Source: Hebobacterum sp964559435
GTDB lineage: Bacteria; Armatimonadota; Hebobacteria; Hebobacterales; Hebobacteraceae
Length of the DNA stretch: 64,000 bases
Reading direction: 5' to 3'
Assembly (NCBI GenBank): GCA_964559435.1
Contig: CAZLHI010000012.1
Coordinates: 1-64,000, forward strand
In this document: positions 7,558 through 16,371 of the stretch, in pieces
Position numbering within the stretch: the stretch's first letter is position 1
Layout: the number at the start of each line of letters is the position of its first letter
Notes under the pieces: model-generated
Database searches by the model: none
What the model saw: only the letters and a program-made list of their open reading frames with translations
What the model was told of the DNA's origin: nothing
Position numbers and translations under genes: made by a program

Positions 7558-9405
7558 ATGAGGGAACGTCGCGACCTGAAGCAGTCCGAAGAGGTCCAGA
7601 AGCTCCTGGAGCAGGGGCGGAAGCAGGGCAACGTCCTCACGTATGAGGACATCAACGACACCCTGAACGAGGACCAGGTTGACCCGGATCAGCTCGACGA
7701 CATTCTCCAGATGGTGGGAGATGAGGGGATCAAAGTCGTCGAGAAGTCCGAGGATACGGGTGGCCCCGAGGCGTCCACGAGTGAGCGGCGGAGCAGTTCG
7801 CGCACGGCCGTCGCCTATGCGCCGGAGGAGATTCCCGCGGTCGAGGGCATCCCCCCCGACGACTCGGTGAGAATGTACCTCCGCGAAATCGGGCGCGTCC
7901 AGCTCCTCACCCCTGCGGAAGAGGTGGACCTGGCGAAGCAGCTCGAGCGGGCGACAATTGTCGCCAAGCTCGAGACGGTCTGGGAGTACGGGATGGACGT
8001 CCTGGACAGGGAGCCGCGCTTCCCGGAGGTCGTGCGCGCGATCGAGAGCTTTTCCGACGCGGATCTGAAGGAAGAGATAGGAATCATCGATCACGTTATC
8101 AAGCGCTCGCTTTCCCGCGGCGCGGCCGAGGAAGAGCTCACCCCCGAGCGCGTGCACAAGGAAGTTCAGTCCTATCTTCAGCACTGCTTAGAGGACCTGA
8201 AGACCAAGCAGATGCTGCTGCTCCGCGACTATGCCGCCCCGGAAGAGGATGGACGGCGCGTGGGCAAGGCGGAGCTTCATCGCGCGCTCACCGAGTCGCG
8301 CCAGCGCGGCGAGCAGTACCGCCGCTACCGGCGTCGGTTGCAGATTCGCCGGGTCGCGCGCGACCTCTTCGTCCGGAATGTCTGGGAGCAGTTCCGCGCG
8401 GAGGCCCGCAGCGAAGAGGAGGCGCCGCCTCCCGAGGACGACGATACCGTCGGACGCTACGACGCTCCCGGAATACTGGAGATATCCGCCGCGGAGCTTC
8501 GGCGTAATCTCCGAGTGCTTACGGTAGCCAGACGCCAAGTTGGGGATCCGCCGCGGGAGCCCACGCTGGGTGAGATCGCCAAGGCGGCCGACGTCCCGGT
8601 CTCCAAAGTCAAGGAAACACTTGATTGGGCACACGAGGTGCTGGCCGAGGGCCGCGCCGCCAAGCAGCGACTGACGGAGGCAAACCTCCGCCTCGTCGTG
8701 AGCATCGCAAAGAAGTATAGCGGACGCGGCATGTCCTTCCTGGATCTCATTCAGGAGGGGAACATCGGGCTGATTCGCGCGGTCGAGAAGTTCGACTACC
8801 GCAAGAAGTTCAAGTTCTCCACCTACGCCACGTGGTGGATACGCCAGGCCATAACGCGAGCCATTGCGGATCAGGGCCGGACCATTCGCATTCCGGTTCA
8901 CATGGTCGAGACCATCAACAAGCTCGTGAAAATCTCGCGCCAGCTGCATCAGCAGCTCGGCCGCGAGCCCACTTGGGAAGAGATAGCCGAGGAGATGGAG
9001 GGGCCCTTCGAGACTGCCGAAGATCGCCAGAAGGCGATCCAGCGAGTCACCGACATCTTCCGCATCGCGCCTGAACCGCTGTCGCTCGAGACGCCGATCG
9101 GCGAGGAGGAGAACTCACACCTGGGCGACTTCATCGAAGACCAGGATGCGGTGTCGCCGGCCGACGCGGCCTCGACCCTCGTTCTGAGGGAGCAGCTTGA
9201 AAGCGTCCTCGACACGCTGACCGAGCGAGAGCGGGACGTTCTCAAGCTGCGGTTCGGCCTCGACGATGGCTATCAGCGGACACTCGAAGAGGTCGGGCAC
9301 ATCTTCAAGGTGACCCGGGAGCGCATCCGCCAGATAGAAGCCAAGGCCCTGAAGAAGCTGAAGCACCCAAGCCGCAGCCGAAAGCTGCGAGATTATCTCG
9401 ACTGA
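7558..9405 (+). CDS. rpoD: Primary sigma factor RpoD (sigma-70)
   Basis: 615 aa. It directs RNA polymerase to housekeeping promoters. Region 1.1 with LTYEDINDTL near residue 28, region 1.2 (VRMYLREIGRVQLLT, about 104-118), a long charged non-conserved region, region 2 with GNIGLIRAVEKFDYRKKFKFSTYATWWIRQ split over about 400-430, and region 4 helix-turn-helix ending TRERIRQIEAKALKKL are all present. ATG 7558 is preferred; an in-frame GTG at 7528 has AGGGAGG touching it, too close to work well. Its promoters should be the TTGACA/TATAAT type, consistent with several found in this window. Confidence 0.95.
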   Translation: MRERRDLKQSEEVQKLLEQGRKQGNVLTYEDINDTLNEDQVDPDQLDDILQMVGDEGIKVVEKSEDTGGPEASTSERRSSSRTAVAYAPEEIPAVEGIPPDDSVRMYLREIGRVQLLTPAEEVDLAKQLERATIVAKLETVWEYGMDVLDREPRFPEVVRAIESFSDADLKEEIGIIDHVIKRSLSRGAAEEELTPERVHKEVQSYLQHCLEDLKTKQMLLLRDYAAPEEDGRRVGKAELHRALTESRQRGEQYRRYRRRLQIRRVARDLFVRNVWEQFRAEARSEEEAPPPEDDDTVGRYDAPGILEISAAELRRNLRVLTVARRQVGDPPREPTLGEIAKAADVPVSKVKETLDWAHEVLAEGRAAKQRLTEANLRLVVSIAKKYSGRGMSFLDLIQEGNIGLIRAVEKFDYRKKFKFSTYATWWIRQAITRAIADQGRTIRIPVHMVETINKLVKISRQLHQQLGREPTWEEIAEEMEGPFETAEDRQKAIQRVTDIFRIAPEPLSLETPIGEEENSHLGDFIEDQDAVSPADAASTLVLREQLESVLDTLTERERDVLKLRFGLDDGYQRTLEEVGHIFKVTRERIRQIEAKALKKLKHPSRSRKLRDYLD

Positions 9406-9436
9406 GTCTCCTCGGGTGGACGGTGGGAGCGGTGAC

Positions 9437-9970
9437 ATGGCGACGATGGCACGATGCCCTGGCCGGGCGGTGCTGATGCTGGCGGTAGTTGGCCTGCTGC
9501 TGGGTTTCCTCTATCTCGCGGTGGCGGCGCCGTATCTCTCCTCCCGCCAGGAAGAGATGATGCTCGGCCGTGTTCCCGTTGTGGTGAAGTATTCGGAGTC
9601 GGCCTCGCCGGACGACCTGAAGATGTCGCTCTACCCAGGCGCTGAAGTAGAAGAGACCTTCGCCTACGACGTGTCTGTCAAGGACGGCCGGCCGGTCGTC
9701 GAGTACGCGTCCGCGACGCTCGTGACTTCCGATCCGTGGGAGAAGGTGGCGGAGTACTACTCGGCCGAGCTGCCGGGGAATCCGGAGGCGGAGGCGCTTG
9801 ACGATGACTCCGGCAAGCGCTACGTGCTCGCGGTTTCAGAGGAAGACGAAGTTCGCACGGTGACCGTGAGCCCGACTGAAGACGGGTCGCGTATCCGCCT
9901 CGTGCGTGCCACCGAACCAAAGCCGCCCCCAACGCGGATCAAGCCGCGCCGAGGCCAGAGAGTCATCTAG
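9437..9970 (+). CDS. Membrane-anchored extracytoplasmic hypothetical protein, 177 aa
   Basis: Function not recognised. ATG 9437 is chosen for the purine-rich GGTGGGAGCGGTG just upstream; GTG 9416 in frame is possible. One N-terminal membrane helix (about residues 8-30) is followed by a hydrophilic domain with YPGAEVEETFAYDV, a VTSDPWEKVAEYYSAELPG segment and a C-terminal beta-rich part, then a Pro/Arg tail. The SDPxEKVxxYY pattern recurs in small exported proteins of unknown function. It starts 31 bp after rpoD on the same strand and may be co-transcribed. Confidence 0.75.
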   Translation: MATMARCPGRAVLMLAVVGLLLGFLYLAVAAPYLSSRQEEMMLGRVPVVVKYSESASPDDLKMSLYPGAEVEETFAYDVSVKDGRPVVEYASATLVTSDPWEKVAEYYSAELPGNPEAEALDDDSGKRYVLAVSEEDEVRTVTVSPTEDGSRIRLVRATEPKPPPTRIKPRRGQRVI

Positions 9971-10020
9971 TCTGTACTGTGCGTGCTCGTGTTGGTCTAG
10001 CAGATGCGGCGGCGGTTGCC

Positions 10021-10050
10021 TTGACGCTCCCGCGCAGCTTCTGGTAGGAT
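10021..10050 (+). promoter_or_regulatory. Extended -10 promoter for the tRNA-Ala gene
   Basis: TTGACG (10021-10026), 18-bp spacer, TAGGAT (10045-10050) preceded by TGG, the extended -10 signature. Initiation near 10057 would leave a 50-nt 5' leader to be trimmed from the tRNA that begins at 10107. Confidence 0.55.
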
Positions 10051-10106
10051 TCGGGGTGCCCGAACAGGCCTGATGCTCGTTCCGTCGGGCGGGCGATCGC
10101 ATTCGT

Positions 10107-10180
10107 GGGGCCATGGTCAAGCGGGAAGACGCGTCCCTCGCACGGACGAAACGGCGGTTCGAATCCGCCTGGCTCCACCA
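10107..10180 (+). tRNA. tRNA-Ala, anticodon CGC
   Basis: A 74-nt cloverleaf with CCA encoded. The acceptor pairs GGGGCCA with TGGCTCC and has the G3-U70 pair that marks alanine tRNAs. The D arm is GTC/GAC, the anticodon stem CGTCC/GGACG, the loop CTCGCAC with anticodon CGC at 10139-10141, and the T arm GGCGG-TTCGAAT-CCGCC. It reads GCG, a common Ala codon in a GC-rich genome. Confidence 0.97.
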
Positions 10181-10312
10181 TGGTTTGACCCCAAAGTGGA
10201 CTGATGAACGTCGGCGCGCGACCTGAGCTCCGGTGCTCTGGGCTTCCTCACACGTAGGACCGGCCGCATTCGCCGTCGAACGGACCTGCAGCGCCCACGT
10301 GGTGAGAGCGCA

Positions 10313-11566
10313 GTGCCGGTGTCAGGCGAACTCCGTCAACTGAAGACCCTTGAGGAGGCCCGGCGCATCCTATGGGAGGCGCTGCCCGCGCGGCTGCGGG
10401 AGGGGCGCTTCGGCGGACGTCCAGCCGCGATCTCGGCGGCGGCGGGCAGCGTGCTCGATGAAGACGTCATCTGCCCCGCCGATCTCCCTCCCTTCGATCG
10501 GTCGATCATGGACGGATTTGCGGTTCGGGCGGAAGACACCTTCGGCGCCTCCGAGGGGCTTCCGGCCTACCTCAAGCTCGTCGGCCAGATCGTGATGGGG
10601 GAGGAACCAGAGGTCTCTCTGTCCGGCCAGCAGGCGGCCGCGATTCCCGCCGGCGGTATGCTCCCCGAGGGTGCGGACGCGGTCGTGATGGTCGAGCACA
10701 CGCAGCCCTGGGGCGAGGACACGATCGAGGTGCTCCGGCCGGTTGCCCCTGGAGAGAATGTTGTTCGGCGCGGCGATGACGTCAAGGAAGGACAGGTCAT
10801 CATGTCTGCCGGGCACAGACTCCGAGCGCAGGATGTGTCGGCGCTGGCGGGGCTGGGGATCGCCGAGGTGAAGGTGCGGCGCGCGGTCGTTGGGGTGCTC
10901 TCCACCGGCTCGGAGCTGGTGTCCCACACGGTAGGTCCCGCGCCCGGCCGGATTCGAGATATGAACGGGCCCGCTCTTCGGGCCGGTGTGCGCTCACTGG
11001 GTGGAGAGGCGGTGGACCTCGGCTTGGTCAGAGATGAGCCGGAGGCCATCCGATCCCCCATGCAGCAGGGCGTGGCCGAGGCCGATCTCGTGCTCGTGTC
11101 GGGCGGCACCTCGGTTGGGGTGGAAGATGCGATCCACGAGATCATCGACTCTTTGGGCGAACCGGGCGTGTTGGTCCACGGATTGGCCGTGAAGCCCGGC
11201 AAGCCTGTGATCATCGGGCTTGTGGGGGAGGTACCCGTCTTCGGGATGCCCGGTCATCCGACTTCCTGCTTGATCATCTTCCGGGAACTCGTGGCGCCGA
11301 TTCTGCAAAAGGCACGCCCGGACCTCACAGCACCTCCGGAGCCCGTCAGAGCGACGCTGACCCGCAACTTCGCCTCCCAGGCCGGCCGGGAGGAGTTCCT
11401 TCCGGTGCTGCTGGAGGCGCGTGAGGGCGGATGGAGCGCGAGGCCACTGCTCGGACCGTCGGCTCTGATTTCGACCCTCGTGCGGGCAAACGGGCTGGTC
11501 CGCATCCCGGCAGCCGCAGAGGGACTCTACGCGGGTGAGGAAGTTGACGTCGAGCCTCTGCAATGA
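10313..11566 (+). CDS. moeA: Molybdopterin molybdenumtransferase MoeA
   Basis: 417 aa. It inserts molybdate (or tungstate) into adenylylated molybdopterin. Segments typical of MoeA are seen in order: PPFDRSIMDGFAVRAED (about 61-77), the acidic EGADAVVMVEHT, GTSVG with VKPGKP (about 293-298), and MPGHPTSC (about 313-320). GTG 10313 follows GGTGAGAG. It ends ATGA-overlapped with a second MoeA, so the two are translationally coupled. No molybdenum-cofactor RNA motif was recognised in the 130 bp upstream. Confidence 0.93.
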   Translation: MPVSGELRQLKTLEEARRILWEALPARLREGRFGGRPAAISAAAGSVLDEDVICPADLPPFDRSIMDGFAVRAEDTFGASEGLPAYLKLVGQIVMGEEPEVSLSGQQAAAIPAGGMLPEGADAVVMVEHTQPWGEDTIEVLRPVAPGENVVRRGDDVKEGQVIMSAGHRLRAQDVSALAGLGIAEVKVRRAVVGVLSTGSELVSHTVGPAPGRIRDMNGPALRAGVRSLGGEAVDLGLVRDEPEAIRSPMQQGVAEADLVLVSGGTSVGVEDAIHEIIDSLGEPGVLVHGLAVKPGKPVIIGLVGEVPVFGMPGHPTSCLIIFRELVAPILQKARPDLTAPPEPVRATLTRNFASQAGREEFLPVLLEAREGGWSARPLLGPSALISTLVRANGLVRIPAAAEGLYAGEEVDVEPLQ

Positions 11567-13515
11567 CCGACAAGAACGAAGCTAAGCCTGCCCCCCGGCG
11601 CGACATCTACCTGAGCAGCGTCCCTCTCAGCGAAGCGACCGACATCTGGCGCGGAGCCTGCCAGCGCCTCCGTCTCCAGGAGCTCCTTGCGCCCGAGACA
11701 ATGAGGAGCGAGGACGCTCTCGGGCGTGTGACGGCCGGGCCGGTCTTCGCATCGGCCTCCTCGCCGCATTACCATGCGGCCGCGATGGACGGGATCGCCG
11801 TGCGCGCGGCCGACACGGCGGGCGCGTCTCCGAGCTCGCCGAAGCGCCTGCGGGCGGGAGCGGATTCAGTCTACGTCAACACGGGGGACTCGCTCCCGGA
11901 GGACGCGGACGCAGTCATTATGATCGAAGATGTGGCGGAGGTGGGCGAAGGGCAGCTGGAGATCGTGGGTGCCGCGTCGCCATGGCAGCACACCCGCGTC
12001 ATCGGCGAGGACGTTGTAGCGACAGAGGTAGTCGTGCCCTCGCGGCACCGTCTCCGCCCCGCGGACATCGGGGCGCTGCTGGCCGGCGGCGTTCTCGAGG
12101 TCGAAGTGGTTCGGCGGCCGCGGGTGGCCATCATCCCAACCGGAGCCGAGATAGTCCGGCCGGGAGAGGCGAAGGACCCGGGCGAAATTCCGGATTTCAA
12201 CTCGCCCATGATCGCGGCGCGCCTGGCCGAAGTTGGAGCGGAGGCTGTGCACCGGCCTACGGTGGGCGATGATCCAGAAGCGCTCCGGGCGGCCGTGGTC
12301 GATGCTTGCGAGGAGTTCGATCTCGTGCTGACGCTGGCCGGCGCCTCGGCCGGAGCGCGGGACTTCACAGCCGACGGGATTCGTGCAGCTGGCGAACTCC
12401 TCGTCCATGGCGTAGCGATACGGCCGGGAAAACCGGTTGCGCTGGGCACCGTCAGCGGCAAGCCGGTTATCGCGCTTCCCGGCTATCCCGTGTCGGCGAT
12501 GCTGTGCTGCGAGCTCTTCGTGGTTCCAACGGTATGCGAGATGCTCGGGATACCCGCGCCGCAAAGGCGCCGCGCCCGGGCCGTCGTGAGCCGCAAGATC
12601 GCCTCGCCCGCCGGCAGTGAGGAGTTCCTTCGCGTGAATCTGGGCGAAGTCGAGGGGCGCCTGGTGGCAATCCCCTGCGCACGGGGAGCGGGCCTCGTGA
12701 AGACGTTGGCGCGAGCCGACGGCTTGCTCGCCATCCCTGCGCTGAGTGAGGGGCTGCCGAAGGGCGCGCAGGGAGAGTGCGAGCTGCTTCGGCCGGAGCA
12801 CGAGATCCGCAACACGGTGCTGATGACGGGAAGCCACGACGTCGCTCTCGATTTGCTGGCCGGTGGGATCCGATTCGCTGACTCCGAGCTGACTGTGACT
12901 TCGACTCATGTCGGCAGCTTAGCGGGGCTGGCGGCGTTGAGGCAAGGGTTCTGCCACATGGCCGGGACGCACTTGCTCGACCCTGATACCGGCGAGTACA
13001 ACTGGTCATATGTTCGGCAGCTCTTCAGAGACCAGGAAGTCGTGCTGGTGACTGTCGCCCACCGCCAGCAGGGCCTCATTGTCCCGTCTGGTAACCCGAA
13101 GGGGATCCGAGCCTGGGAAGATCTGACGCGCCCGGACGTGACATTCGTGAACCGCCAGGCAGGAGCAGGGACCCGCGTGCTGCTCGATAGCGAGCTCTCC
13201 AAACGTGCCATCGACCCGGGCCAAGTCAGTGGCTATCGGCGAGAGGTATTCACACACCTTGCGATTGCCTCGATGGTCGAGACGGGAACGGCCGATGTCG
13301 GTCTGGGGATTCTTGCAGCGGCACGCGCTCGGGGCCTGGACTTCGTGCCTCTGGCTATGGAACGATACGACCTCGCAATGCGGCCGGAGGTGTGGCGCTC
13401 CCGGGTCGGAGAAGTCGTCAAGGCCGCCCTGGAGGGCGAGCGGTTTCGGTCGGAGCTGGCGGCCCTGGGCGGCTACGACTCGCGAGAGACGGGCACGGTA
13501 CAGAAGCCGCCGTGA
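11563..13515 (+). CDS. moeA: MoeA fused to a periplasmic-binding-like (PBP) domain
   Basis: 650 aa. Residues about 1-410 are a second MoeA (HAAMDGIAV, DADAVIMIEDV, RPGKPVALG, LPGYPVSAM). Residues about 425-650 match the substrate-binding-like domain often attached to MoeA or to ModE-type regulators (TGSHDVALDLLAG, GSLAGLAALRQGFCHMAGTHL split over several strands, and NRQAGAGTR). Known fusions of this kind are thought to sense molybdate or tungstate or a cofactor intermediate inside the cell; there is no signal peptide. ATG 11563 overlaps the preceding stop. Two MoeA copies may mean separate Mo and W insertion, which is inference. Confidence 0.92.
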   Translation: MTDKNEAKPAPRRDIYLSSVPLSEATDIWRGACQRLRLQELLAPETMRSEDALGRVTAGPVFASASSPHYHAAAMDGIAVRAADTAGASPSSPKRLRAGADSVYVNTGDSLPEDADAVIMIEDVAEVGEGQLEIVGAASPWQHTRVIGEDVVATEVVVPSRHRLRPADIGALLAGGVLEVEVVRRPRVAIIPTGAEIVRPGEAKDPGEIPDFNSPMIAARLAEVGAEAVHRPTVGDDPEALRAAVVDACEEFDLVLTLAGASAGARDFTADGIRAAGELLVHGVAIRPGKPVALGTVSGKPVIALPGYPVSAMLCCELFVVPTVCEMLGIPAPQRRRARAVVSRKIASPAGSEEFLRVNLGEVEGRLVAIPCARGAGLVKTLARADGLLAIPALSEGLPKGAQGECELLRPEHEIRNTVLMTGSHDVALDLLAGGIRFADSELTVTSTHVGSLAGLAALRQGFCHMAGTHLLDPDTGEYNWSYVRQLFRDQEVVLVTVAHRQQGLIVPSGNPKGIRAWEDLTRPDVTFVNRQAGAGTRVLLDSELSKRAIDPGQVSGYRREVFTHLAIASMVETGTADVGLGILAAARARGLDFVPLAMERYDLAMRPEVWRSRVGEVVKAALEGERFRSELAALGGYDSRETGTVQKPP

Positions 13516-13590
13516 GGCAGTCGATGGCTGTGCGAGACGTCGTATAGGGAGGGTGCCGGTTGATCTGACTGCCGGTGCCGGGCCGGGCGC

Positions 13591-14433
13591 CTATGAGAGG
13601 CCAGCCTGCTCCCACACCTTCAGCAGCGCCTTCGCGGTGGTGCGTATCGCCTCATCCGGCGGCATCTCGCGGACCCTCTGGCTGAACGGCTCGGGCGTCA
13701 CAGGGCCCGTGTACCCGATTGCGTCGAGTTCCTGGAGGAAGCCAGCGAGATCGATGACGCCGGTTTCGCCGGGCAAACGGCGCTCGTTGTCGATCTGTTC
13801 GTCGGGCCCTCGCCCTTCCACGCCGTCGTTGATATGAACGTCAACGACGAGCGCGTCGCTCAGCTTACGGATGTTCTCTTTGGTGCCGTGGGATGTGTAC
13901 CAGTGGAATGAGTCGAGCAGCAGCCCCACGTTCCCCGTCCCCATTGCCTCGCAGAGCTCGAGCATCCCGTCCTGCGTGTGAATGAACTCGTGGGCGCGGT
14001 TCTCTCGCATCGTCTTCGGCCCCACGAACTCCAGGCCCAGCCTGCAGTCATGCTCGGCCAGCACCTCTGCGCAGGCTCGGAGCCGGGCCTTGTGTAGTTC
14101 GAAGTTCTCCTTGAAGGTGAGCGAGTCAGAGAATGGCAGGATCCACGTGGAGCAGCGGGTGGCTCCCACCTGGCTTGCGATCTTCGCAATGTCGGGCAGT
14201 CGACAGAGCCCTTCGCGGAACGTATCTTCATCCTTGCGGAACTCTACCGGCAGGCCCCAGGCTGCCGGGGAAAGCTTGCTGACCTCCAGCACTTGGCGAA
14301 CGGCACCTGGGTCCTCGGCCGCGGCTCCGATGTCTACCGCAATACCATTCAGGCCCACCTCGGCAGCTAGCTTGGCGCACTCCTCAAACGGCAGCTGAAC
14401 GCCAATCATGCCCGGGCTCAGTGCTGGATACAT
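13591..14433 (-). CDS. Sugar phosphate isomerase/epimerase, xylose-isomerase-like TIM barrel
   Basis: 280 aa. A single TIM-barrel protein with the family's metal-binding positions in LGLEFVGPK (Glu, about 153), GLLLDSFHWY (Asp and His, about 190-199), VDVHINDG (about 219-226) and a terminal TPEPFS (Glu, about 258). Relatives act as inosose dehydratases, IolE/IolI-type or keto-sugar epimerases; the substrate cannot be told. ATG 14433 has GGAAGGAGG immediately upstream. Convergent with the moeA pair and divergent from the HTH gene at 14641. A GC inverted repeat lies in its leader. Confidence 0.85.
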   Translation of the reverse strand: MYPALSPGMIGVQLPFEECAKLAAEVGLNGIAVDIGAAAEDPGAVRQVLEVSKLSPAAWGLPVEFRKDEDTFREGLCRLPDIAKIASQVGATRCSTWILPFSDSLTFKENFELHKARLRACAEVLAEHDCRLGLEFVGPKTMRENRAHEFIHTQDGMLELCEAMGTGNVGLLLDSFHWYTSHGTKENIRKLSDALVVDVHINDGVEGRGPDEQIDNERRLPGETGVIDLAGFLQELDAIGYTGPVTPEPFSQRVREMPPDEAIRTTAKALLKVWEQAGLS

Positions 14434-14465
14434 AGGGCCTCCTTCCGCTTCTCATAGAAGGGAAC

Positions 14466-14486
14466 GCAGGCGGCACAGCCGCCCGC
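14466..14486 (-). promoter_or_regulatory. Inverted repeat in the leader of the sugar isomerase
   Basis: GGCGGC (14469-14474), ACA, GCCGCC (14478-14483), about 35 bp upstream of the isomerase start. It could be a 5'-UTR hairpin or an operator. No T-run follows, so it is not an intrinsic terminator. Confidence 0.35.
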
Positions 14487-14556
14487 GCCGCGAAGCTTAG
14501 CACAAGCCTATCCCAAGATCAAGGTCTTCCCAGCCAGCACCGCTCGATTCTGGGTC

Positions 14557-14584
14557 TTGACAAATGTCCCTTTTAGGGCATAAT
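14557..14584 (+). promoter_or_regulatory. Promoter of the HTH gene with a spacer palindrome and flanking repeat
   Basis: TTGACA (14557-14562), 16-bp spacer, CATAAT (14579-14584). The spacer holds CCCT-TTT-AGGG, a short palindrome between the boxes where a repressor would block polymerase. The word AAATGTC overlaps the -35 end and recurs about 30 bp downstream, after the -10. Initiation near 14591 gives a leader of about 50 nt with AAGGGAGGTG as ribosome site. The boxes are seen; autoregulation by the HTH protein is inferred. Confidence 0.7.
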
Positions 14585-14640
14585 TGGCAATAAATGTCAC
14601 TAAAAAGGCGAAACTGTCGGCTAAGGGAGGTGGGCTCGAG

Positions 14641-14838
14641 ATGTATTTGATGTCGATTGAGGAGCTGGCCGAGTACTTGGGGGAGAGCAAGCGGACGATT
14701 TACAGGTACCTCCAGTCCGGCGACTGCCCCCGCTACATGCGCCTGACGGCTCGCAACATCAAGTTCGACAAACGGGATGTAGACGCTTGGCTTGAGTCCA
14801 AGAAAGTCGACCCCGGGAAGGAGAAGGGGAAGAGATGA
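14641..14838 (+). CDS. Excisionase-type helix-turn-helix DNA-binding protein, 65 aa
   Basis: A MerR/Xis-like single winged HTH: MSIEELAEYLGESKRTIYRYLQ (residues 4-25 in pieces) is the helix-turn-helix, followed by the beta-wing with PRYMR and RNIKFDKRDVDAWLES, the standard end of the excisionase-family domain (HTH_17). ATG 14641 follows AAGGGAGGTG. It has its own consensus promoter and overlaps the next gene by ATGA, so the pair is one transcript. No integrase is nearby, which argues for a regulatory rather than excisionase role. Confidence 0.88.
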   Translation: MYLMSIEELAEYLGESKRTIYRYLQSGDCPRYMRLTARNIKFDKRDVDAWLESKKVDPGKEKGKR

Positions 14839-15413
14839 AGTTCTGGCATGTCGCGAGATGGGTGCTGCTGGTGCTGTGGGTGCTCGCCGTGACTCTGGTG
14901 GTGGCCCGAGGTCCAGAAGACACCTGGATACGGGACGCCAGCGGCCAGTGGGTGGCCCATGGGCACCCCGCCGGCCCACCACCGCCCGCCGACTACGAGC
15001 CGCCCCTCTACGAACGGGCGCTGCCGTTCCTCTTCCTCGGTCTCGTCGGCGCCGCGCTCCTCTTCGCGGCCTTCTTCGCCGGGCGGTCACCGGCCGGTAG
15101 GGACACCCTCGACCGGAGCATTCGCTACTACGGCGCGTTGAGCATAGTCTCGACGGTGCTTGCGGTGTGCCTTGCCCTCGTGCTCCTGGTCGGCCTCCTG
15201 ACGGAGCTGGACGCGCTGCAGGCCGAGCCCGCCTTCATCGCGCTCTGTCTTGGGGGAGTGATTCTGCTGCTGAAAGTGCTGAGCTGGCACGCGGACACCA
15301 CGAAGCGAGTGCTGGAAGCCCATTACGATCTGAAGCGCGCGACCGCCCTTCTGCAGGAGACTGTGGAGCGGCTGGCCGCGGACGGGCCTAAAGACGGGGC
15401 CGCCGTCAGCTGA
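14835..15413 (+). CDS. Integral membrane protein, 192 aa, partner of the HTH protein
   Basis: Function not recognised. There are four predicted membrane helices: about residues 7-24, 60-82, 98-122 and 130-148. Helices 1 and 2 are separated by a Pro/His-rich loop containing GHPAGPPPPADYEPP, probably outside. A C-terminal amphipathic helix (about 150-182, heptad-like Leu/Ala) may form a coiled coil in the cytoplasm. Its ATG overlaps the HTH stop, so the two are translated together; a membrane protein controlled by, or signalling to, the small HTH protein is one reading. Confidence 0.8.
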   Translation: MKFWHVARWVLLVLWVLAVTLVVARGPEDTWIRDASGQWVAHGHPAGPPPPADYEPPLYERALPFLFLGLVGAALLFAAFFAGRSPAGRDTLDRSIRYYGALSIVSTVLAVCLALVLLVGLLTELDALQAEPAFIALCLGGVILLLKVLSWHADTTKRVLEAHYDLKRATALLQETVERLAADGPKDGAAVS

Positions 15414-15491
15414 CACACGGCGGCCGGCTAGAGGAGGCGGCGGCTGCGAAGGAGGGGGAGTTCCGCTGGCGCCTGGAATCTGAGCAGGCCA

Positions 15492-16235
15492 ATGGGGAGG
15501 CGTGAGACCCCGCTGTCGTCGGTGCATCAAGGTCTAGGCGCGAAGATGACGAGCTTCCCGGGCTGGCGGCTGCCGCTGCAGTTCTCCTCCGTCGCGGAAG
15601 AGGCCCGGGCGGCGCGGCGGGCGGCGGTCGTCTTCGATGTCTCTCACCTCGGGCTGCTTCGGGTCTTCGGCGCCGGGGCCCGCGCGGCCGCCGGCGAGCT
15701 TCTCACCCGGAACCCGGCCTCGATCCCATTCAACTGCGGCAGCTACGCGCTCATGTGCAATAGCTCGGGCGGGATCATCGACGACGCGTGGGTGATGTCG
15801 GAGACGGAGGAGGTCATGCGGCTGGTCGTCAACGCCGCCAACCACGACCGCGATCTGGAACGCGTGTCAGCCCACCTGGCGGCGAGCGGCGAGGCGGCCG
15901 TCGAAAACGAGGGCGTCCGCACGTTCTGCCTGGCCCTGCAAGGCCCGCAATCCCAGGAGATACTGAAGGCGGCCGGGTTCCGCGGCCGGATGCCGATGGC
16001 GTTCGGAGCTTTCTTCCATGGGACGGTCGCCGGGGCCGACCTGCTCGTCTCGCGGAGCGGCTACACGGGCGAAGACGGCTTCGAGCTGTTCGGCGCCGCG
16101 CAGGATGCCGTGCGCGTGTGGATCGCTCAAAGCGCGGATTGCCGCGATGCCGTTTGTGCCGCGCCGGACGCGACCGTCCTGGAGGGAAGTCGCGAAGAGG
16201 GAGACAGACTGAGGATTCCTGATGATCTCAAGTAG
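15492..16235 (+). pseudogene. gcvT: Truncated gcvT (glycine cleavage T protein) remnant
   Basis: Residues 1-220 match aminomethyltransferase: ETPLSSVHQGLGAKM, FPGWRLPLQF, VFDVSHLG, a CNSSGGIIDDAWV stretch, LVVNAANHDRD, LALQGPQ and SGYTGEDGFELF. The normal protein is about 360 residues, continuing into a GLGARDTLRLEAG region and a C-terminal barrel. Here the GLGARD region is garbled (VCAAPDATVLEG), everything after is gone, and the frame runs straight into the first codons of a gcvH-like gene before TAG 16233-16235. A large internal deletion fused the two genes. The surviving frame lacks the C-terminal half, so T-protein activity is unlikely. Confidence 0.8.
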
Positions 16236-16371
16236 ATGTCCGCGCACGAGTGGATGCGGCGGGACCAGAATGGCGCGACGATAGGCATCAGCGACTACGC
16301 CCAGTCGGAGTTGGCCGGCATTGTCTTCGCCGAGCTGCCAGAGGTGGGGCGGTTTGTTTCCCGAGGCGGGC
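16209..16371 (+). pseudogene. gcvH: gcvH (glycine cleavage H protein) remnant with amber codon
   Basis: From CTG 16209 the frame reads LRIPDDLK, TAG, then MSAHEWMRRDQNGATIGISDYAQ and a stretch ending GIVFAELPEVGR. H protein normally has DLKYTxxHEWVR at this point, so the amber at 16233-16235 sits exactly on the conserved Tyr (TAC or TAT to TAG). The lipoyl-lysine region (ESVKA) and everything after are missing; homology ends near 16371, 13 bp from the convergent LysE stop. Together with gcvT it shows a glycine cleavage operon lost at this locus. Confidence 0.8.

Noticed and set aside
10181..10312. Molybdenum-cofactor riboswitch ahead of moeA
   Set aside because: The expected conserved blocks and hairpin layout were not found in this 132-bp interval.
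15414..15491. Glycine riboswitch ahead of the gcvT remnant
   Set aside because: The interval is too short and lacks the conserved aptamer pieces.
5288..16235. TAG recoding, because two ambers sit on conserved residues (Trp, Tyr)
   Set aside because: Core genes in this window (purA, nfo, dnaG) end in TAG, and both ambers are in truncated remnants, so ordinary decay explains them.
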